Shown piece after piece: positions 17,490-27,083 of a DNA stretch of 64,000 bases. Within the stretch, counting starts at the first letter, position 1. Every line of letters starts with the position of its first letter. The DNA lies in assembly GCA_015056085.1 (NCBI GenBank), contig SVHA01000002.1, forward strand, positions 1 through 64,000, given 5' to 3'. Position numbers and translations under genes: made by a program. Under the pieces are notes generated by a model that saw nothing but the letters and a program-made list of their open reading frames with translations, made no database searches and was not told where the DNA came from. Source of the stretch: Clostridiales bacterium (GTDB taxonomy: Bacteria > Bacillota > Clostridia > Christensenellales > Aristaeellaceae).

Positions 17490-17679
17490 GACTGCAAATC
17501 GAAATTCAGCGAGCCCCTTCGGGGCGGTTAGACGGGGCGAAGCCCCTGTACGGTGAATTTCGTGCGATTTCGTCAGAAATCGCTTCCTTACACGGAGGAA
17601 CGGCCGTCAGGGCTGCTTGCAGCCCTGACAGTGACGGAGTGCAAAACTCGGAAAAGTGCCTTCAGCACTTTTCCGACAC
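17490..17679 (-). repeat. Second dispersed repeat family, copy 1
   Basis: About 190 bp that matches 35203-35393 in the opposite orientation. Shared landmarks are a GAAAAGTGCC/GGCACTTTTC hairpin, CACTCCGTCACTGTCAGGGC, GCAAGCAGCCCTGA, CCGTGTAAGGAAGCGATTT and ACAGGGGCTTCGCCCCGT. Most parts are hairpins. No coding role is seen in this copy. Confidence 0.75.
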
Positions 17680-17685
17680 GCTTTC

Positions 17686-17722
17686 AGAGGAGCGGACAAC
17701 CGCTCCTCTGTTTCATTTTTTG
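17686..17722 (+). terminator. Rho-independent terminator
   Basis: AGAGGAGCGG, ACAA loop, CCGCTCCTCT, then GTTTCATTTTTTGG. Perfect 10-bp stem. Confidence 0.75.
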
Positions 17723-17735
17723 GCCGGGATTCCCC

Positions 17736-17764
17736 TTGTGCAATTGCGAAAAAACAGGTATAAT
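17736..17764 (+). promoter_or_regulatory. Promoter candidate for the priA-rpe operon
   Basis: TTGTGC, 17 bp, TATAAT (17759-17764), about 58 bases before the priA start. The -35 is weak. Confidence 0.5.
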
Positions 17765-17822
17765 AACAATTGGGGTTTTATGACCCTTTATTCGGCTTGC
17801 AATCAAGCGGGGAGGTGAAGAA

Positions 17823-20060
17823 ATGTACGCCCAGGTCATCGTGGACATCGTGCATGAAAACGTGGCGCACACCTTCACTTACCGCATACCCCAGGGGCTG
17901 AATGTGGCTGTGGGACAGCGGGTGACGGTGCCCTTCGGGAGAATGTCCAAAGAGGGCGTCGTGGTGGCGCTGACGGAACTAAGCGATGTTCCGCCGGAAA
18001 AAATGCGGGACATCACGGGCGTGCTGGAGGATTATCCGGCGATTCTGCCCTGTCTGATTCATCTGGCGCGGCGCATGGCGGAAGCGGTGCATTGCCCCCT
18101 GGCGGAAACCCTTCGGCTGATGATTCCCGCACAGATGCGGGGCGGGCGCATTCAGGTGCGCCAGCAGCCCATGGTGCGCCTGGCGATTCCCGCCGATCAG
18201 GTGGAAAAGGCCATGGGTGAACAGGGACGCTCCCGCAAGCGCAGGATGCTCCTGCAACTATTGCGGGATGGGGAAATTCACCCGGTGGGCGAAATGAAAC
18301 TGCTGGTGCGGGACCCCATGGAGGCGCTGCACCAGCTGGAAGAAGCAGGGCTGGTGGAAATCAGCCTGGAAGAAGTGCTGCGCCGCCCCGGGGGCAACGA
18401 CCCGGTGACGCCGGTGGAGGATCCGCCGCTGACGCCCTCCCAGGAGGAAGTGCTGCAGGTGGTGACGCCGGAATTGGAACAGGGCCGGGGCAAGTTTCTG
18501 CTCCACGGCGTGACGGGCTCCGGCAAGACGGAGGTGTTCATCCGTCTGGTGCGCCACACGCTGAAAATGGGCAAGTCCGCCATGATTCTCGTGCCGGAAA
18601 TCGCCCTCACGCCCCAGATGGTTTCCTGGTTCCGCAGCAGGTTTGGTCAGGTGGCGGCGGTGATTCACTCCCGCCTGTCTGCCGGCGAGCGCTTTGACGA
18701 ATGGCGGCGCATCCGCCGGGGCGACGCCCGGGTGGTGATCGGCGCCCGCAGTGCCGTGTTTGCGCCCTGTGAGAACCTCGGCCTGATCGTGGTGGACGAG
18801 GAGCATGAAACCACCTATTTGTCAGACCGTCATCCCCGGTATGACGCAAGGGAGGTGGCAGCCTGGCGCTGCGACCACGAAGGCGCCGCGCTGGTGCTGG
18901 CGTCGGCCACGCCCAGCATCCTGTCCTTCGCCATGGCGCGCCGGGGGGATTATACCCTGCTGGAAATGCCCTTCCGGGTGCACAAGCGGCCCCTTCCCAC
19001 GGTGGAAGTGGTGGATATGCGTCAGGAACTGGAAATGGGCAACCGCTCGGTGTTTTCCGGCGTCCTGCAGCGGAAACTCCGCACCTGCATGGAGCGGGGC
19101 GAACAGGCGATGCTGCTGATGAATCGCCGGGGATACAACACCTTCATCAGCTGCCGCAGCTGCGGTCACACCATGAAGTGCCCCAACTGCGATATTTCCC
19201 TGACCTATCATGTGGCCACGGGCGATGGAAAACTCCACTGCCACTACTGCGGGCACATGGAAGATTCCCCTCAAACGTGCCCCGAGTGCGCCAGCACCTA
19301 TATCCGCTATTTCGGCGCCGGCACGCAGAAGGTGGAGGAGGAACTGCGCCGGATGTTCCCCGGCACGGGCATTGTTCGCATGGACATCGACACCACCTCC
19401 GGCAAGGAGGGCCATGCAAAACTGCTGGATGAATTCCGCTCCGGCAGGGCCCGGATTCTGGTGGGTACGCAGATGATCGCCAAGGGGCTGGATTTCCCCA
19501 AGGTGACGCTGGTGGGCGTGGTGGCAGCGGACATGACGCTGAACCTGCCCGATTATCGCAGCCGGGAGCGCACCTTCCAATTGCTGACCCAGGTGGCTGG
19601 CAGAGCAGGCCGTGGCGAGATTCCCGGCGAAGTGGTGGTGCAGACCTACAAACCCGAAGACGAAGTGATTCAGGCCTCCGCAAGGCAGGACTACCGTGCC
19701 TTTTTCGAAAGGGAATTCGCCCGCCGCAGGGCAGGACTGTATCCGCCCTTCACGGTGATGGCACGGCTTCTGGTGGAATCCACCGCAGGGGAGAAGGCTT
19801 ACAAGCGGGCGGAAGAGATGCACCGTGAGTGCCTGAAACTGCTTTCGGAGCATCCTGACTGGAAAAAGCGCACGATGATGCTGCGGCTGGATCAGCCGTC
19901 GGTGACGGTGCTTCGTGGCAAGTGCCGCTGGCAGGTGCAGATGAAACTGCTGGTGCATCCGGCAACGGAGCAGTTCTGCGCTGCGCTGACGGATCTGGCT
20001 CATACGCCCTGTGAAGGCGCTGAAACGTATTTTGAGTATAATCCCGTGACCATGATGTGA
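17823..20060 (+). CDS. priA: Primosomal replication restart helicase PriA
   Basis: A 745-residue superfamily 2 helicase that reloads the replisome at stalled forks. Walker A is HGVTGSGKTEV, Walker B DEEH. Eight cysteines in four pairs (CRSC, CPNC, CHYC, CPEC; nucleotides about 19150-19290) form the binuclear zinc site. The N-terminal DNA-binding domain starts YAQVIVDIVHENVAHTFTY. Length is normal. ATG 17823 follows GGGAGGTG. First gene of a long co-directional run. Confidence 0.97.
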   Translation: MYAQVIVDIVHENVAHTFTYRIPQGLNVAVGQRVTVPFGRMSKEGVVVALTELSDVPPEKMRDITGVLEDYPAILPCLIHLARRMAEAVHCPLAETLRLMIPAQMRGGRIQVRQQPMVRLAIPADQVEKAMGEQGRSRKRRMLLQLLRDGEIHPVGEMKLLVRDPMEALHQLEEAGLVEISLEEVLRRPGGNDPVTPVEDPPLTPSQEEVLQVVTPELEQGRGKFLLHGVTGSGKTEVFIRLVRHTLKMGKSAMILVPEIALTPQMVSWFRSRFGQVAAVIHSRLSAGERFDEWRRIRRGDARVVIGARSAVFAPCENLGLIVVDEEHETTYLSDRHPRYDAREVAAWRCDHEGAALVLASATPSILSFAMARRGDYTLLEMPFRVHKRPLPTVEVVDMRQELEMGNRSVFSGVLQRKLRTCMERGEQAMLLMNRRGYNTFISCRSCGHTMKCPNCDISLTYHVATGDGKLHCHYCGHMEDSPQTCPECASTYIRYFGAGTQKVEEELRRMFPGTGIVRMDIDTTSGKEGHAKLLDEFRSGRARILVGTQMIAKGLDFPKVTLVGVVAADMTLNLPDYRSRERTFQLLTQVAGRAGRGEIPGEVVVQTYKPEDEVIQASARQDYRAFFEREFARRRAGLYPPFTVMARLLVESTAGEKAYKRAEEMHRECLKLLSEHPDWKKRTMMLRLDQPSVTVLRGKCRWQVQMKLLVHPATEQFCAALTDLAHTPCEGAETYFEYNPVTMM

Positions 20061-20111
20061 CCGGGTGCAGACAGGGACGCAGTCGTCCCCATGAGAAGGA
20101 GACAGAACAAG

Positions 20112-20603
20112 ATGGCGATTCGCAAGATCGTGGAACTGGGCGATGACGCCCTGCGGCAGGTGTGCCGCAAGCAGGAAAAGTTTGACCTGAGGCTGTGGAT
20201 TCTGCTCAAGGATATGGCGGACACCATGTATCGTGCCGACGGCGTGGGTCTGGCGGCGCCTCAGGTGGGCATCCTGCGCCGGGTGGCGGTGATCGACGTG
20301 GGCGAAGGCCTGGTGGAACTGATCAACCCCGAAATTATTGACCGGGAAGGTGAGCAGTGCGGCCGGGAAGGCTGCCTGTCCGTGCCGGGGCGTCAGGGCA
20401 TCGTGACCCGCCCCCGCAAGGTGACCGTCCGGGCCCAGGATCGCAAGGGCCGCCCCATCGAACTGACGGCGGAAGGCTTCTTCGCCCGGGCTGTGTGCCA
20501 TGAACTGGATCACCTGGACGGCGTGGTGTATGTGGACAAAATGGACCGGGAACTGACCCCGGAAGAGATCGAGGGCCATGTGCCGGAGGACGACTACGAA
20601 TGA
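20112..20603 (+). CDS. def: Peptide deformylase
   Basis: A 163-residue metallohydrolase that removes the N-formyl group from new proteins. All three motifs are intact: GVGLAAPQ (44-51), EGCLS with metal ligand Cys88, and HELDH with His130 and His134. I start at ATG 20112, 10 bases after AAGGAG; the alternative ATG at 20091 overlaps that site. The stop overlaps fmt by 4 bases, coupling addition and removal of formyl groups. Confidence 0.96.
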   Translation: MAIRKIVELGDDALRQVCRKQEKFDLRLWILLKDMADTMYRADGVGLAAPQVGILRRVAVIDVGEGLVELINPEIIDREGEQCGREGCLSVPGRQGIVTRPRKVTVRAQDRKGRPIELTAEGFFARAVCHELDHLDGVVYVDKMDRELTPEEIEGHVPEDDYE

Positions 20604-21535
20604 GGATCGTTTTCATGGGTACGCCGGATTTCGCCGTGCCCACGCTGAAAAAACTCATCGCCAGCCATCATGAGGTGGTGGCGGTGTTCACCCAGCCTGA
20701 CCGTCCCAAGGGCCGGGGCAACAAGGTGGTGGCGTCCCCGGTGAAGGAAGTCGCCCTCGCCAACGGCATCCCGGTGTATCAGCCCCAGCGCATCCGCAAG
20801 GAGAGCGTGGAGGACCTGAAGGCGCTGAAGCCCGACCTGTGCGTCACGGCGGCCTTCGGGCAGATTCTGTCGCAGGAATTGCTGGACATCCCGGTGCATG
20901 GCACCTTCAACGTCCATGCCTCCCTGCTGCCCAAGCACCGGGGCTCTGCGCCCATTGCCTGGGCCATCATGCAGGGCGACAGGGAAGCGGGCGTGACCAC
21001 CATGGTCACTTTCCGGGGCATCGACAACGGCGATATGCTGCTCAAGGCCTCCACACCCATCGGTGAAACGGAAACCGCCGGGGAACTGACGGTGCGCCTG
21101 AGCGAAATCGGCGCTGACCTGCTGATGGAAACGCTCAAGCGGCTGGAAGACGGCACGCTGGAACGGATTCCTCAAAATGAAGACGAAATGACCTACGATC
21201 CCATGCTCACCAAGGAGATGGGCGTTGTGGACTGGACGATGGACGCCCAGCACATCGTGTGGCGGATGCACGGCCTGAATCCCTGGCCGGGGTGCTCCAC
21301 CCAGGCAGAGGGCGGAAGGCTCAAACTGCTCAAAGGCCGGGCGGTGGAAGGCAGCGGCACGCCGGGGGAAATCCTCACGGCTGACCCCAAAGCCGGTCTG
21401 GTGATTGCCGCTGGGCAGGGCGCTGTGGAAGTGCTGCAGCTGCAGGCTCCCGGCGGGAAACCCATGCTTGCCAAAGATTATCTGCGAGGCCATCCCATGC
21501 AGGTGGGCGCCGTGCTGAAAGAGGAAATGCAATGA
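20600..21535 (+). CDS. fmt: Methionyl-tRNA formyltransferase
   Basis: A 311-residue enzyme that formylates initiator Met-tRNA. Seen: [14 protein letters not shown] at the start, the catalytic stretch [16 protein letters not shown] with Asn, His and later Asp, and a C-terminal OB-type domain from about 205. ATGA overlap with def upstream and with rsmB downstream. Confidence 0.97.
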   Translation: MRIVFMGTPDFAVPTLKKLIASHHEVVAVFTQPDRPKGRGNKVVASPVKEVALANGIPVYQPQRIRKESVEDLKALKPDLCVTAAFGQILSQELLDIPVHGTFNVHASLLPKHRGSAPIAWAIMQGDREAGVTTMVTFRGIDNGDMLLKASTPIGETETAGELTVRLSEIGADLLMETLKRLEDGTLERIPQNEDEMTYDPMLTKEMGVVDWTMDAQHIVWRMHGLNPWPGCSTQAEGGRLKLLKGRAVEGSGTPGEILTADPKAGLVIAAGQGAVEVLQLQAPGGKPMLAKDYLRGHPMQVGAVLKEEMQ

Positions 21536-23283
21536 GCGATGAACGCAAAAATGCCCCTGCTGGTGGGGAAAAGCGAATGAACAGCGAAAAGAAAACTGCC
21601 TTCGGTGGGAAAACGGGCGCAAATAGCGCCGGGAAACCCGCTTTCGGTGGAAACGGCCGCGCAAACAGTGGCTTCCATGGGAAGACGGGCGACAAAAAGC
21701 CGGCTTTCGGCGGTGCAAGTGGGGAAAAACGCCCCTTCCGTGGGGATAAACCTGCCTTTGGTGGGGAAAAGAGCGCAAATCCCGCTGAAAAGCGCCCCTT
21801 CCGTGGTCCTCGCGTGGAGGCGAATGGGGAAAAGGGCGCATTCCGCACCGCAAAACCCGGCTTTGGTGGGAATCGCCCGGCAAATCCTGACAGAAGGCGC
21901 TCCTTTGGTGGGGATCAGCGCCCTGAAAAGCGCCGCCCTGAGCAGCAGGAGGGTCTGGCGACCCGTCGCATGGCCCTGGAAGTGATCCGGGAAGTGACGG
22001 AGAATGGCGCCTATATCAATCAGGTGCTGGACGACAAGCTGCGGGACTGCGGCCTGTCGGCGGTGGACCGCCGTCTGGTGGCCCGCCTGGCCTACGACAC
22101 CATTGAGAATCAGATGAAACTGGACTGGGCGCTGAATCAGATCATGGCCAAGCCGGACACGGACATCAAACTCCGCAACGTGCTGCGCCTGGGCGCCTGT
22201 CAGATTCTGCTGGAAGACCGCATTCCTGATTCCGCTGCCACCAACACCTCTGTTGTGCTGTGCAAGGAAATCGGCATGGAAGGCCTGGCGGGCGTGTGCA
22301 ACGGCATCCTGCGCAACCTCATCCGCCAGAAGGATGAACTGACCTGGCCCGACCCGGAAACGGAGCCTGTCAAGGCCAAGTCCATCCGTTACAGCGTGCC
22401 GGAATGGCTGGTGGAGCGCCTCACCGCCGACTGGGGCGATGAATCAGACGAAATCATGGGCTATCACGAGCAGGAGACCTCTGTCACCCTGCGTCCCAAC
22501 ATGACCAGGCATACCGATGCTTCCTTCGAAGCTCTTCTGAACAAGAAGGTTTGGGAGCACGAAAAGGGCGATGTGTCCTTTGCGTGGAAGGTCCGCAACA
22601 TGGTGGACATCGGCAGGGACGCCGGCTTTGTGGGAGGCGACTACTCCATTCAGAGTGAGAGCAGCATGATGGCCTGCCTGGCGGTTTCCCCCAAGCGGGG
22701 CGCCACGGTGCTGGACTGCTGTGCGGCCCCCGGCGGCAAGAGCTGCCTGCTGGCGGAAATGATGGGCGGCAGCGGCCGTGTGCAGGCGTGGGAAATCCAT
22801 GCCCACCGCACCGACCTGATCGCCGCTCAGGCCAAGCGCCTTTCCCTTGACAACGTGCGCCCCATGACCCGTGACGCCTCCATCCACCGGGATGACTGCG
22901 TGCAGGCCATGGATGCGGTGCTGCTGGACGCCCCCTGCTCCGGCTTGGGCGTGATGGCCGGCAAGCCCGACGTCAAGTACCGGGTGAGCGAGGAAAGCGT
23001 GGCGGAACTGACCGCCCTTCAGGAGAAGATTCTGGAGACGGTGTCTGCCTATGTGAAAAAGGGCGGCGTGCTGGTGTATTCCACCTGCTCGGTGCTCAAG
23101 GATGAAAACGAAAATCAGGTGAAAAAGTTCCTGCAGAAGCATCCTGAGTTTGAAGTGGACGCCCTGCCGGAAACCATCCCGGAGAAGTTCCGCTGCCACG
23201 CCGATGTGGGCCTGCAGCTTTTGCCCCACAGGGATCACGTGGAAGGCTTCTACATCTGCCGGATGCGGAGGAAGCGCGTATGA
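21532..23283 (+). CDS. rsmB: 16S rRNA m5C967 methyltransferase RsmB with repetitive N-terminal extension
   Basis: A 583-residue SAM-dependent RNA methyltransferase. The NusB-like domain starts near residue 143 (TRRMALEVIREVTENGAY), and the catalytic domain shows CCAAPGGKS for SAM, DAPCSGLGV and the catalytic-pair segment YSTCSV. Ahead of this stands an unusual extension of about 140 residues made of repeated KPAFGG, KRPFRG and ANSG-like units, basic, Gly-rich and probably disordered. Typical RsmB proteins are about 440-450 residues, so the extension accounts for the excess. ATGA overlap with fmt fixes the start and shows the extension is read in frame from the coupled start. Confidence 0.94.
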   Translation: MSDERKNAPAGGEKRMNSEKKTAFGGKTGANSAGKPAFGGNGRANSGFHGKTGDKKPAFGGASGEKRPFRGDKPAFGGEKSANPAEKRPFRGPRVEANGEKGAFRTAKPGFGGNRPANPDRRRSFGGDQRPEKRRPEQQEGLATRRMALEVIREVTENGAYINQVLDDKLRDCGLSAVDRRLVARLAYDTIENQMKLDWALNQIMAKPDTDIKLRNVLRLGACQILLEDRIPDSAATNTSVVLCKEIGMEGLAGVCNGILRNLIRQKDELTWPDPETEPVKAKSIRYSVPEWLVERLTADWGDESDEIMGYHEQETSVTLRPNMTRHTDASFEALLNKKVWEHEKGDVSFAWKVRNMVDIGRDAGFVGGDYSIQSESSMMACLAVSPKRGATVLDCCAAPGGKSCLLAEMMGGSGRVQAWEIHAHRTDLIAAQAKRLSLDNVRPMTRDASIHRDDCVQAMDAVLLDAPCSGLGVMAGKPDVKYRVSEESVAELTALQEKILETVSAYVKKGGVLVYSTCSVLKDENENQVKKFLQKHPEFEVDALPETIPEKFRCHADVGLQLLPHRDHVEGFYICRMRRKRV

Positions 23284-24335
23284 CGGACCTGGCGGGGATG
23301 AATCCCCGGGAACTGTCTGACTGGTGCAAGGAGCAGGGACTGCCGGCCTTCCGGGGCAAGCAGATCTTCCAGTGGATTCATCAGGGCGCTGACTTTGATG
23401 AAATGACCAACCTGCCCCTTTCCCTGCGCCAGCAGCTGCGTCAAACGGCCGTGGCCCAGCCGGTGTCCATCATCGAGGAGAGGAAATCCCGCATCGACGA
23501 CACGGTGAAGTTCCTCTTTGGCCTCAAGGACGGCAACTGCGTCGAAGGCGTGCTGATGCGGTATCATCACGGCTGCACGCTGTGCATCTCCACTCAGGTG
23601 GGCTGCCGCATGGGCTGCACCTTCTGCGCCTCCACGCTGGATGGTTGCGTCCGCAGCCTGACGGCGGGAGAAATGCTGGGGGAAATCCTGTGCGCCAACC
23701 GCTATTTGAAAGGCGAAAGCCGGGTGCACAACGTGGTGCTGATGGGCAGCGGCGAACCGCTGGACAACTATGACAACGTGATGCGCTTCCTGCGCCTGCT
23801 GCGGGAAGAAAACGGCGTGAACATCGGGCTGCGCAATGTGTCCCTGTCCACCTGCGGTCTGGTACCGAAAATGTACCAATTGGCGGAGGAAAACCTACCG
23901 GTGACCCTCTCGGTGTCCCTCCATGCGCCCAACGATGACATCCGCCGTAAGACCATGCCCATTGCCAAAGTGTATCCCATGGAGGAATTGCTGGCCGCCT
24001 GCCGAAACTATATTGAGAAAACAGGCCGCCGGGTGATCTTCGAGTATGCGCTGGTGGGCGGCGTGAACTGCGAGGATGAACACGCAGTGGAACTGGCCTC
24101 ACGCCTGAGGGGAATGCAGTGCCATGTCAACCTGATTCCCCTGAATGTGGTGGAGGAAAGGGATCTCAAAGGCGTGACGGAAAAGACCGTGCGCCGGTTT
24201 ATGGATAAATTGGAAAGCCTGCACATCTCCGTGACCCGCCGTCGGGAGATGGGCGATGATATCGAAGGCGCCTGCGGACAGCTGCGCCGAAAGACCATCA
24301 TGGACAAGCAGGGTGAAGGAAACAATGAACCATAA
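23280..24335 (+). CDS. rlmN: Dual-specificity 23S rRNA/tRNA adenine-C2 methyltransferase
   Basis: A 351-residue radical-SAM enzyme that methylates A2503 of 23S rRNA and A37 of some tRNAs. The [4Fe-4S] motif is CRMGCTFC (Cys109, Cys113, Cys116). The N-terminal KQIFQWIH segment and the C-terminal catalytic cysteine in EGACGQLR are present. Starts within the rsmB stop (ATGA). Confidence 0.96.
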   Translation: MTDLAGMNPRELSDWCKEQGLPAFRGKQIFQWIHQGADFDEMTNLPLSLRQQLRQTAVAQPVSIIEERKSRIDDTVKFLFGLKDGNCVEGVLMRYHHGCTLCISTQVGCRMGCTFCASTLDGCVRSLTAGEMLGEILCANRYLKGESRVHNVVLMGSGEPLDNYDNVMRFLRLLREENGVNIGLRNVSLSTCGLVPKMYQLAEENLPVTLSVSLHAPNDDIRRKTMPIAKVYPMEELLAACRNYIEKTGRRVIFEYALVGGVNCEDEHAVELASRLRGMQCHVNLIPLNVVEERDLKGVTEKTVRRFMDKLESLHISVTRRREMGDDIEGACGQLRRKTIMDKQGEGNNEP

Positions 24336-25173
24336 GTTTCGTTTCAACAAGGAAAGCATGGATCGCATCAAGCGCTTCATGACCGGGGAAGAGCCTCCCC
24401 AGACGCCGGAGCCTCCCCAGGAGGAGGAGCAGCCGTCCCAGGTGGAAGTGGTCCGGGAGGGCGGCCTTTGTGCGGCCCTTTTGACGGACATTGGCTGCGT
24501 GCGCGTAAGCAATCAGGACGCACTGGTCAAGGGCGAAATGCTCTTTGGCGTGGCGGATGGCATGGGCGGCCATAACGGCGGCGAAACGGCCTCTGCCGGC
24601 GCCCGGGATGGCCTTGTCTCCCTGCTGGAAGGCAAGCAGCCCTCCGTGGATGCGCTGCGCACGGCCTTCAAGGCCGTCAACCACCGGCTGTTTCTGCAGC
24701 AGCAGGAGGATGAATCCCTCTCCGGCATGGGCACCACCCTGTCGGTGGTGTGGCTGAGCGAAAACTATGTGTATATCGGCCATGTGGGCGACAGCCGGGT
24801 GTATCTGCTCAGGGACGGTGAATTCCGCCAGGTGACGGACGATCACTCCCTGGTGGCGGAACTGGAGCGCCTGGGGCAATTGACCCATGAGCAGGCGCTG
24901 CATCACCCTATGAAGAATGTCATCACCCGGGCTGTGGGCACGGAAGAGACCATCGACACCGACCTGATGGTGGAGGAGCGGCGCAAGGGCGACACCTGGC
25001 TGATTTGCTCCGACGGCCTGACCGGCATGGTGTCTGACAAATCCATCGAAGCCATCATTTCTGCCAATGAAGTGGAAAAAGCGGCGGAACTGCTGGTGGA
25101 AGCGGCGCGCAAGGGCGGCGGACGGGATAATATCTCTGTCGCTTTGGTGCGGGAAGAGGAGGCTGCCGAATGA
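24325..25173 (+). CDS. prpC: PPM-type serine/threonine protein phosphatase
   Basis: A 282-residue Mn/Mg-dependent phosphatase, the partner of the PASTA kinase encoded next. Metal-binding motifs are FGVADGMGGHNGGE, GDSRVYLL, CSDGLTGMV and GRDNISVALV. An extra acidic, Pro-rich stretch of about 45 residues precedes the phosphatase domain (EEPPQTPEPPQEEEQPSQ), longer than in most homologues. I chose ATG 24325, preceded by GAAGGA; it overlaps the rlmN stop by 11 bases. Confidence 0.94.
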   Translation: MNHKFRFNKESMDRIKRFMTGEEPPQTPEPPQEEEQPSQVEVVREGGLCAALLTDIGCVRVSNQDALVKGEMLFGVADGMGGHNGGETASAGARDGLVSLLEGKQPSVDALRTAFKAVNHRLFLQQQEDESLSGMGTTLSVVWLSENYVYIGHVGDSRVYLLRDGEFRQVTDDHSLVAELERLGQLTHEQALHHPMKNVITRAVGTEETIDTDLMVEERRKGDTWLICSDGLTGMVSDKSIEAIISANEVEKAAELLVEAARKGGGRDNISVALVREEEAAE

Positions 25174-27083
25174 TCGGACGAATCCTCGCAGACCGCTATC
25201 GGCTGGTGGAACAGATCGGCGTGGGCGGCATGGCCATTGTGTACAGGGCGCAGGACTTGCGCACGGGGCACAGCGTGGCGGTGAAACTGCTCAAGCCGGA
25301 ATTCAACCGGGATGCGGAGTTTGTCAGCCGCTTCCAGCGGGAAGCGGAAGCCGCCAGCAAAATGACCCACCACAACATCGTCAACCTGCTGGACGTGGGC
25401 ATGGACGGCGAAAACCGCTATCTCATCATGGAGCACGTTCAGGGCAAGACCCTCAAGGAAGTCATCCGCCAGAAGGGGAGGCTCAATCCCACCGTGGCGG
25501 CACAGGTGACCATCCGCATCCTGTCTGCCCTGCAGCACGCCCACCAAAACGGCATCATCCACCGGGACATCAAACCTCAGAATATCCTCGTCCATGCCGA
25601 CGGCCACATCAAGGTGGCAGACTTCGGCATTGCCCGCATGGCTAACAGCTCCACCCTCACCAGAGGCGACAGCGTCATGGGCTCAGTGCATTATTTCAGC
25701 CCCGAACAGGCCAGCGGTCAGGCCACGGACGTCACTTCCGACATCTACTCTGTGGGCGTGACGCTCTATGAGATGCTCACCGGCCATGTGCCCTTTGAGG
25801 GCGATACCCAGGTGGCCATCGCCATGCAGCATCTCCACAGCCAGCCCACACCCATCGAGGCCTATGCCCCTGATGTGCCCCCGGCCATCCGCCATGTGTG
25901 CCTGATGGCTATGGAGAAAAATCCCCGCTACCGCTATCAGTCCGCCCGGGAAATGGCGGCGGAATTGCGCATGGCTCTGGAGGGCCGCACCAATGAGATG
26001 CAGCCCCGTCTGGCCCAGGTGCAGCCGGCGTCTGCCCCCCGGCAGGGCGTGAGTTACAACACTTCCGGCGAGCACCCCGGCGTGCGCATTGCCCCCAGGC
26101 GGGCGGCCCGTCAGCCCAAGGCGAATCTGCGCTGGTGGCTGGTGACGCTGCTGGTGACGGCGGTGGTTTTCTACGGCTTGTACGTGGGCGGCATGGCGAT
26201 TTACGAAAAATTGGTTAACTCCGTGGTGGTCACGGATTACATCGGCGCCGATGTGGACAGTGCCACCAGGGAAATTCAGCGCAGCGGCCTGAAGGTGGAA
26301 GTGGTGGAAATCAACCATCCCACCATTGCTGAAGGCGTTGTGGTTTTGCAGACGCCTCTGGAGGGCGAAACCCTCTCCAAGGGCGACACGCTGGTGCTGA
26401 CGGTCTCCAAGGGTCCCACGGCCATGGCCATGCCTCAACTGGTGGGGTCGAGCCTGCAGGACGCCATGAAGGTGGTGCAGTCCTACGGCATGACCCTGAC
26501 GCTGGTGGAACGCGTGGTGTCTCCCACCGTGCGGGCGGACTACATCATCACCCAGATCCCCGAAGCGGGCACGGCCTGCAAAAAGGGCGACGTGGTGCAG
26601 GTGACGGTCTCCGGCGGCGTGAACTATGTGCCGGACGTGATGGGCGAGGACTTCAACGACGCCATCGGTCACATTGCTCTCAGCGGCCTGACCATGAATC
26701 CCAACATCCAGTATCTGGACACGGATACGGCCTCTCAGCACAACAAGGTGGCGGCCCAGTCGCCCGCTGGCGACACGGCGGTGATTCAAGGCACCCAGGT
26801 GACCATCAGCGTCTACCGGGTGCAGTCCATGCTCCACCGCCAGCGCATTGCTCTTGATTTGCCCGAATCCGACAGCCTGGTCACCGTCCGGGTGACGCTG
26901 ACGTCCACGGCGACCTCCGCTGCGGCCAATCAGGTGGAATATACCGTCTATAAGGCGGATTATCCCGCCAACTCTGCCCGCAAGACGGAAATCGAGTTGG
27001 TGAATCCCACGGCGGGCGAGTACGTCTACCGGGTGTATTTCAACGAAGTCTTTGCCTACAGCGGCACGGTGGTGTTGCCATGA
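25170..27083 (+). CDS. prkC: PASTA-domain serine/threonine protein kinase
   Basis: A 637-residue membrane kinase that senses cell-wall fragments. The cytoplasmic kinase domain (about 8-270) has GVGGMAIVYRA, the VAVKLLKPE lysine, HRDIKPQNIL and DFGIAR. One transmembrane helix lies at about 321-343 (WWLVTLLVTAVVFYGLYVGG). Outside are three PASTA domains (about 350-420, 421-487 and 488-550) and a further beta-rich segment to the C-terminus. ATGA overlap with the phosphatase gene and with rsgA. Confidence 0.96.
   Translation: MIGRILADRYRLVEQIGVGGMAIVYRAQDLRTGHSVAVKLLKPEFNRDAEFVSRFQREAEAASKMTHHNIVNLLDVGMDGENRYLIMEHVQGKTLKEVIRQKGRLNPTVAAQVTIRILSALQHAHQNGIIHRDIKPQNILVHADGHIKVADFGIARMANSSTLTRGDSVMGSVHYFSPEQASGQATDVTSDIYSVGVTLYEMLTGHVPFEGDTQVAIAMQHLHSQPTPIEAYAPDVPPAIRHVCLMAMEKNPRYRYQSAREMAAELRMALEGRTNEMQPRLAQVQPASAPRQGVSYNTSGEHPGVRIAPRRAARQPKANLRWWLVTLLVTAVVFYGLYVGGMAIYEKLVNSVVVTDYIGADVDSATREIQRSGLKVEVVEINHPTIAEGVVVLQTPLEGETLSKGDTLVLTVSKGPTAMAMPQLVGSSLQDAMKVVQSYGMTLTLVERVVSPTVRADYIITQIPEAGTACKKGDVVQVTVSGGVNYVPDVMGEDFNDAIGHIALSGLTMNPNIQYLDTDTASQHNKVAAQSPAGDTAVIQGTQVTISVYRVQSMLHRQRIALDLPESDSLVTVRVTLTSTATSAAANQVEYTVYKADYPANSARKTEIELVNPTAGEYVYRVYFNEVFAYSGTVVLP

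Larger units (their letters stand above)
17392..17822. other. Intergenic region with twin terminators and repeat copy
   Basis: The 431 bases hold two near-copies of one hairpin (about 17408-17441 and 17680-17713), a 190-bp repeat between them (17490-17679), and the priA promoter. No gene is supported. Confidence 0.7.
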
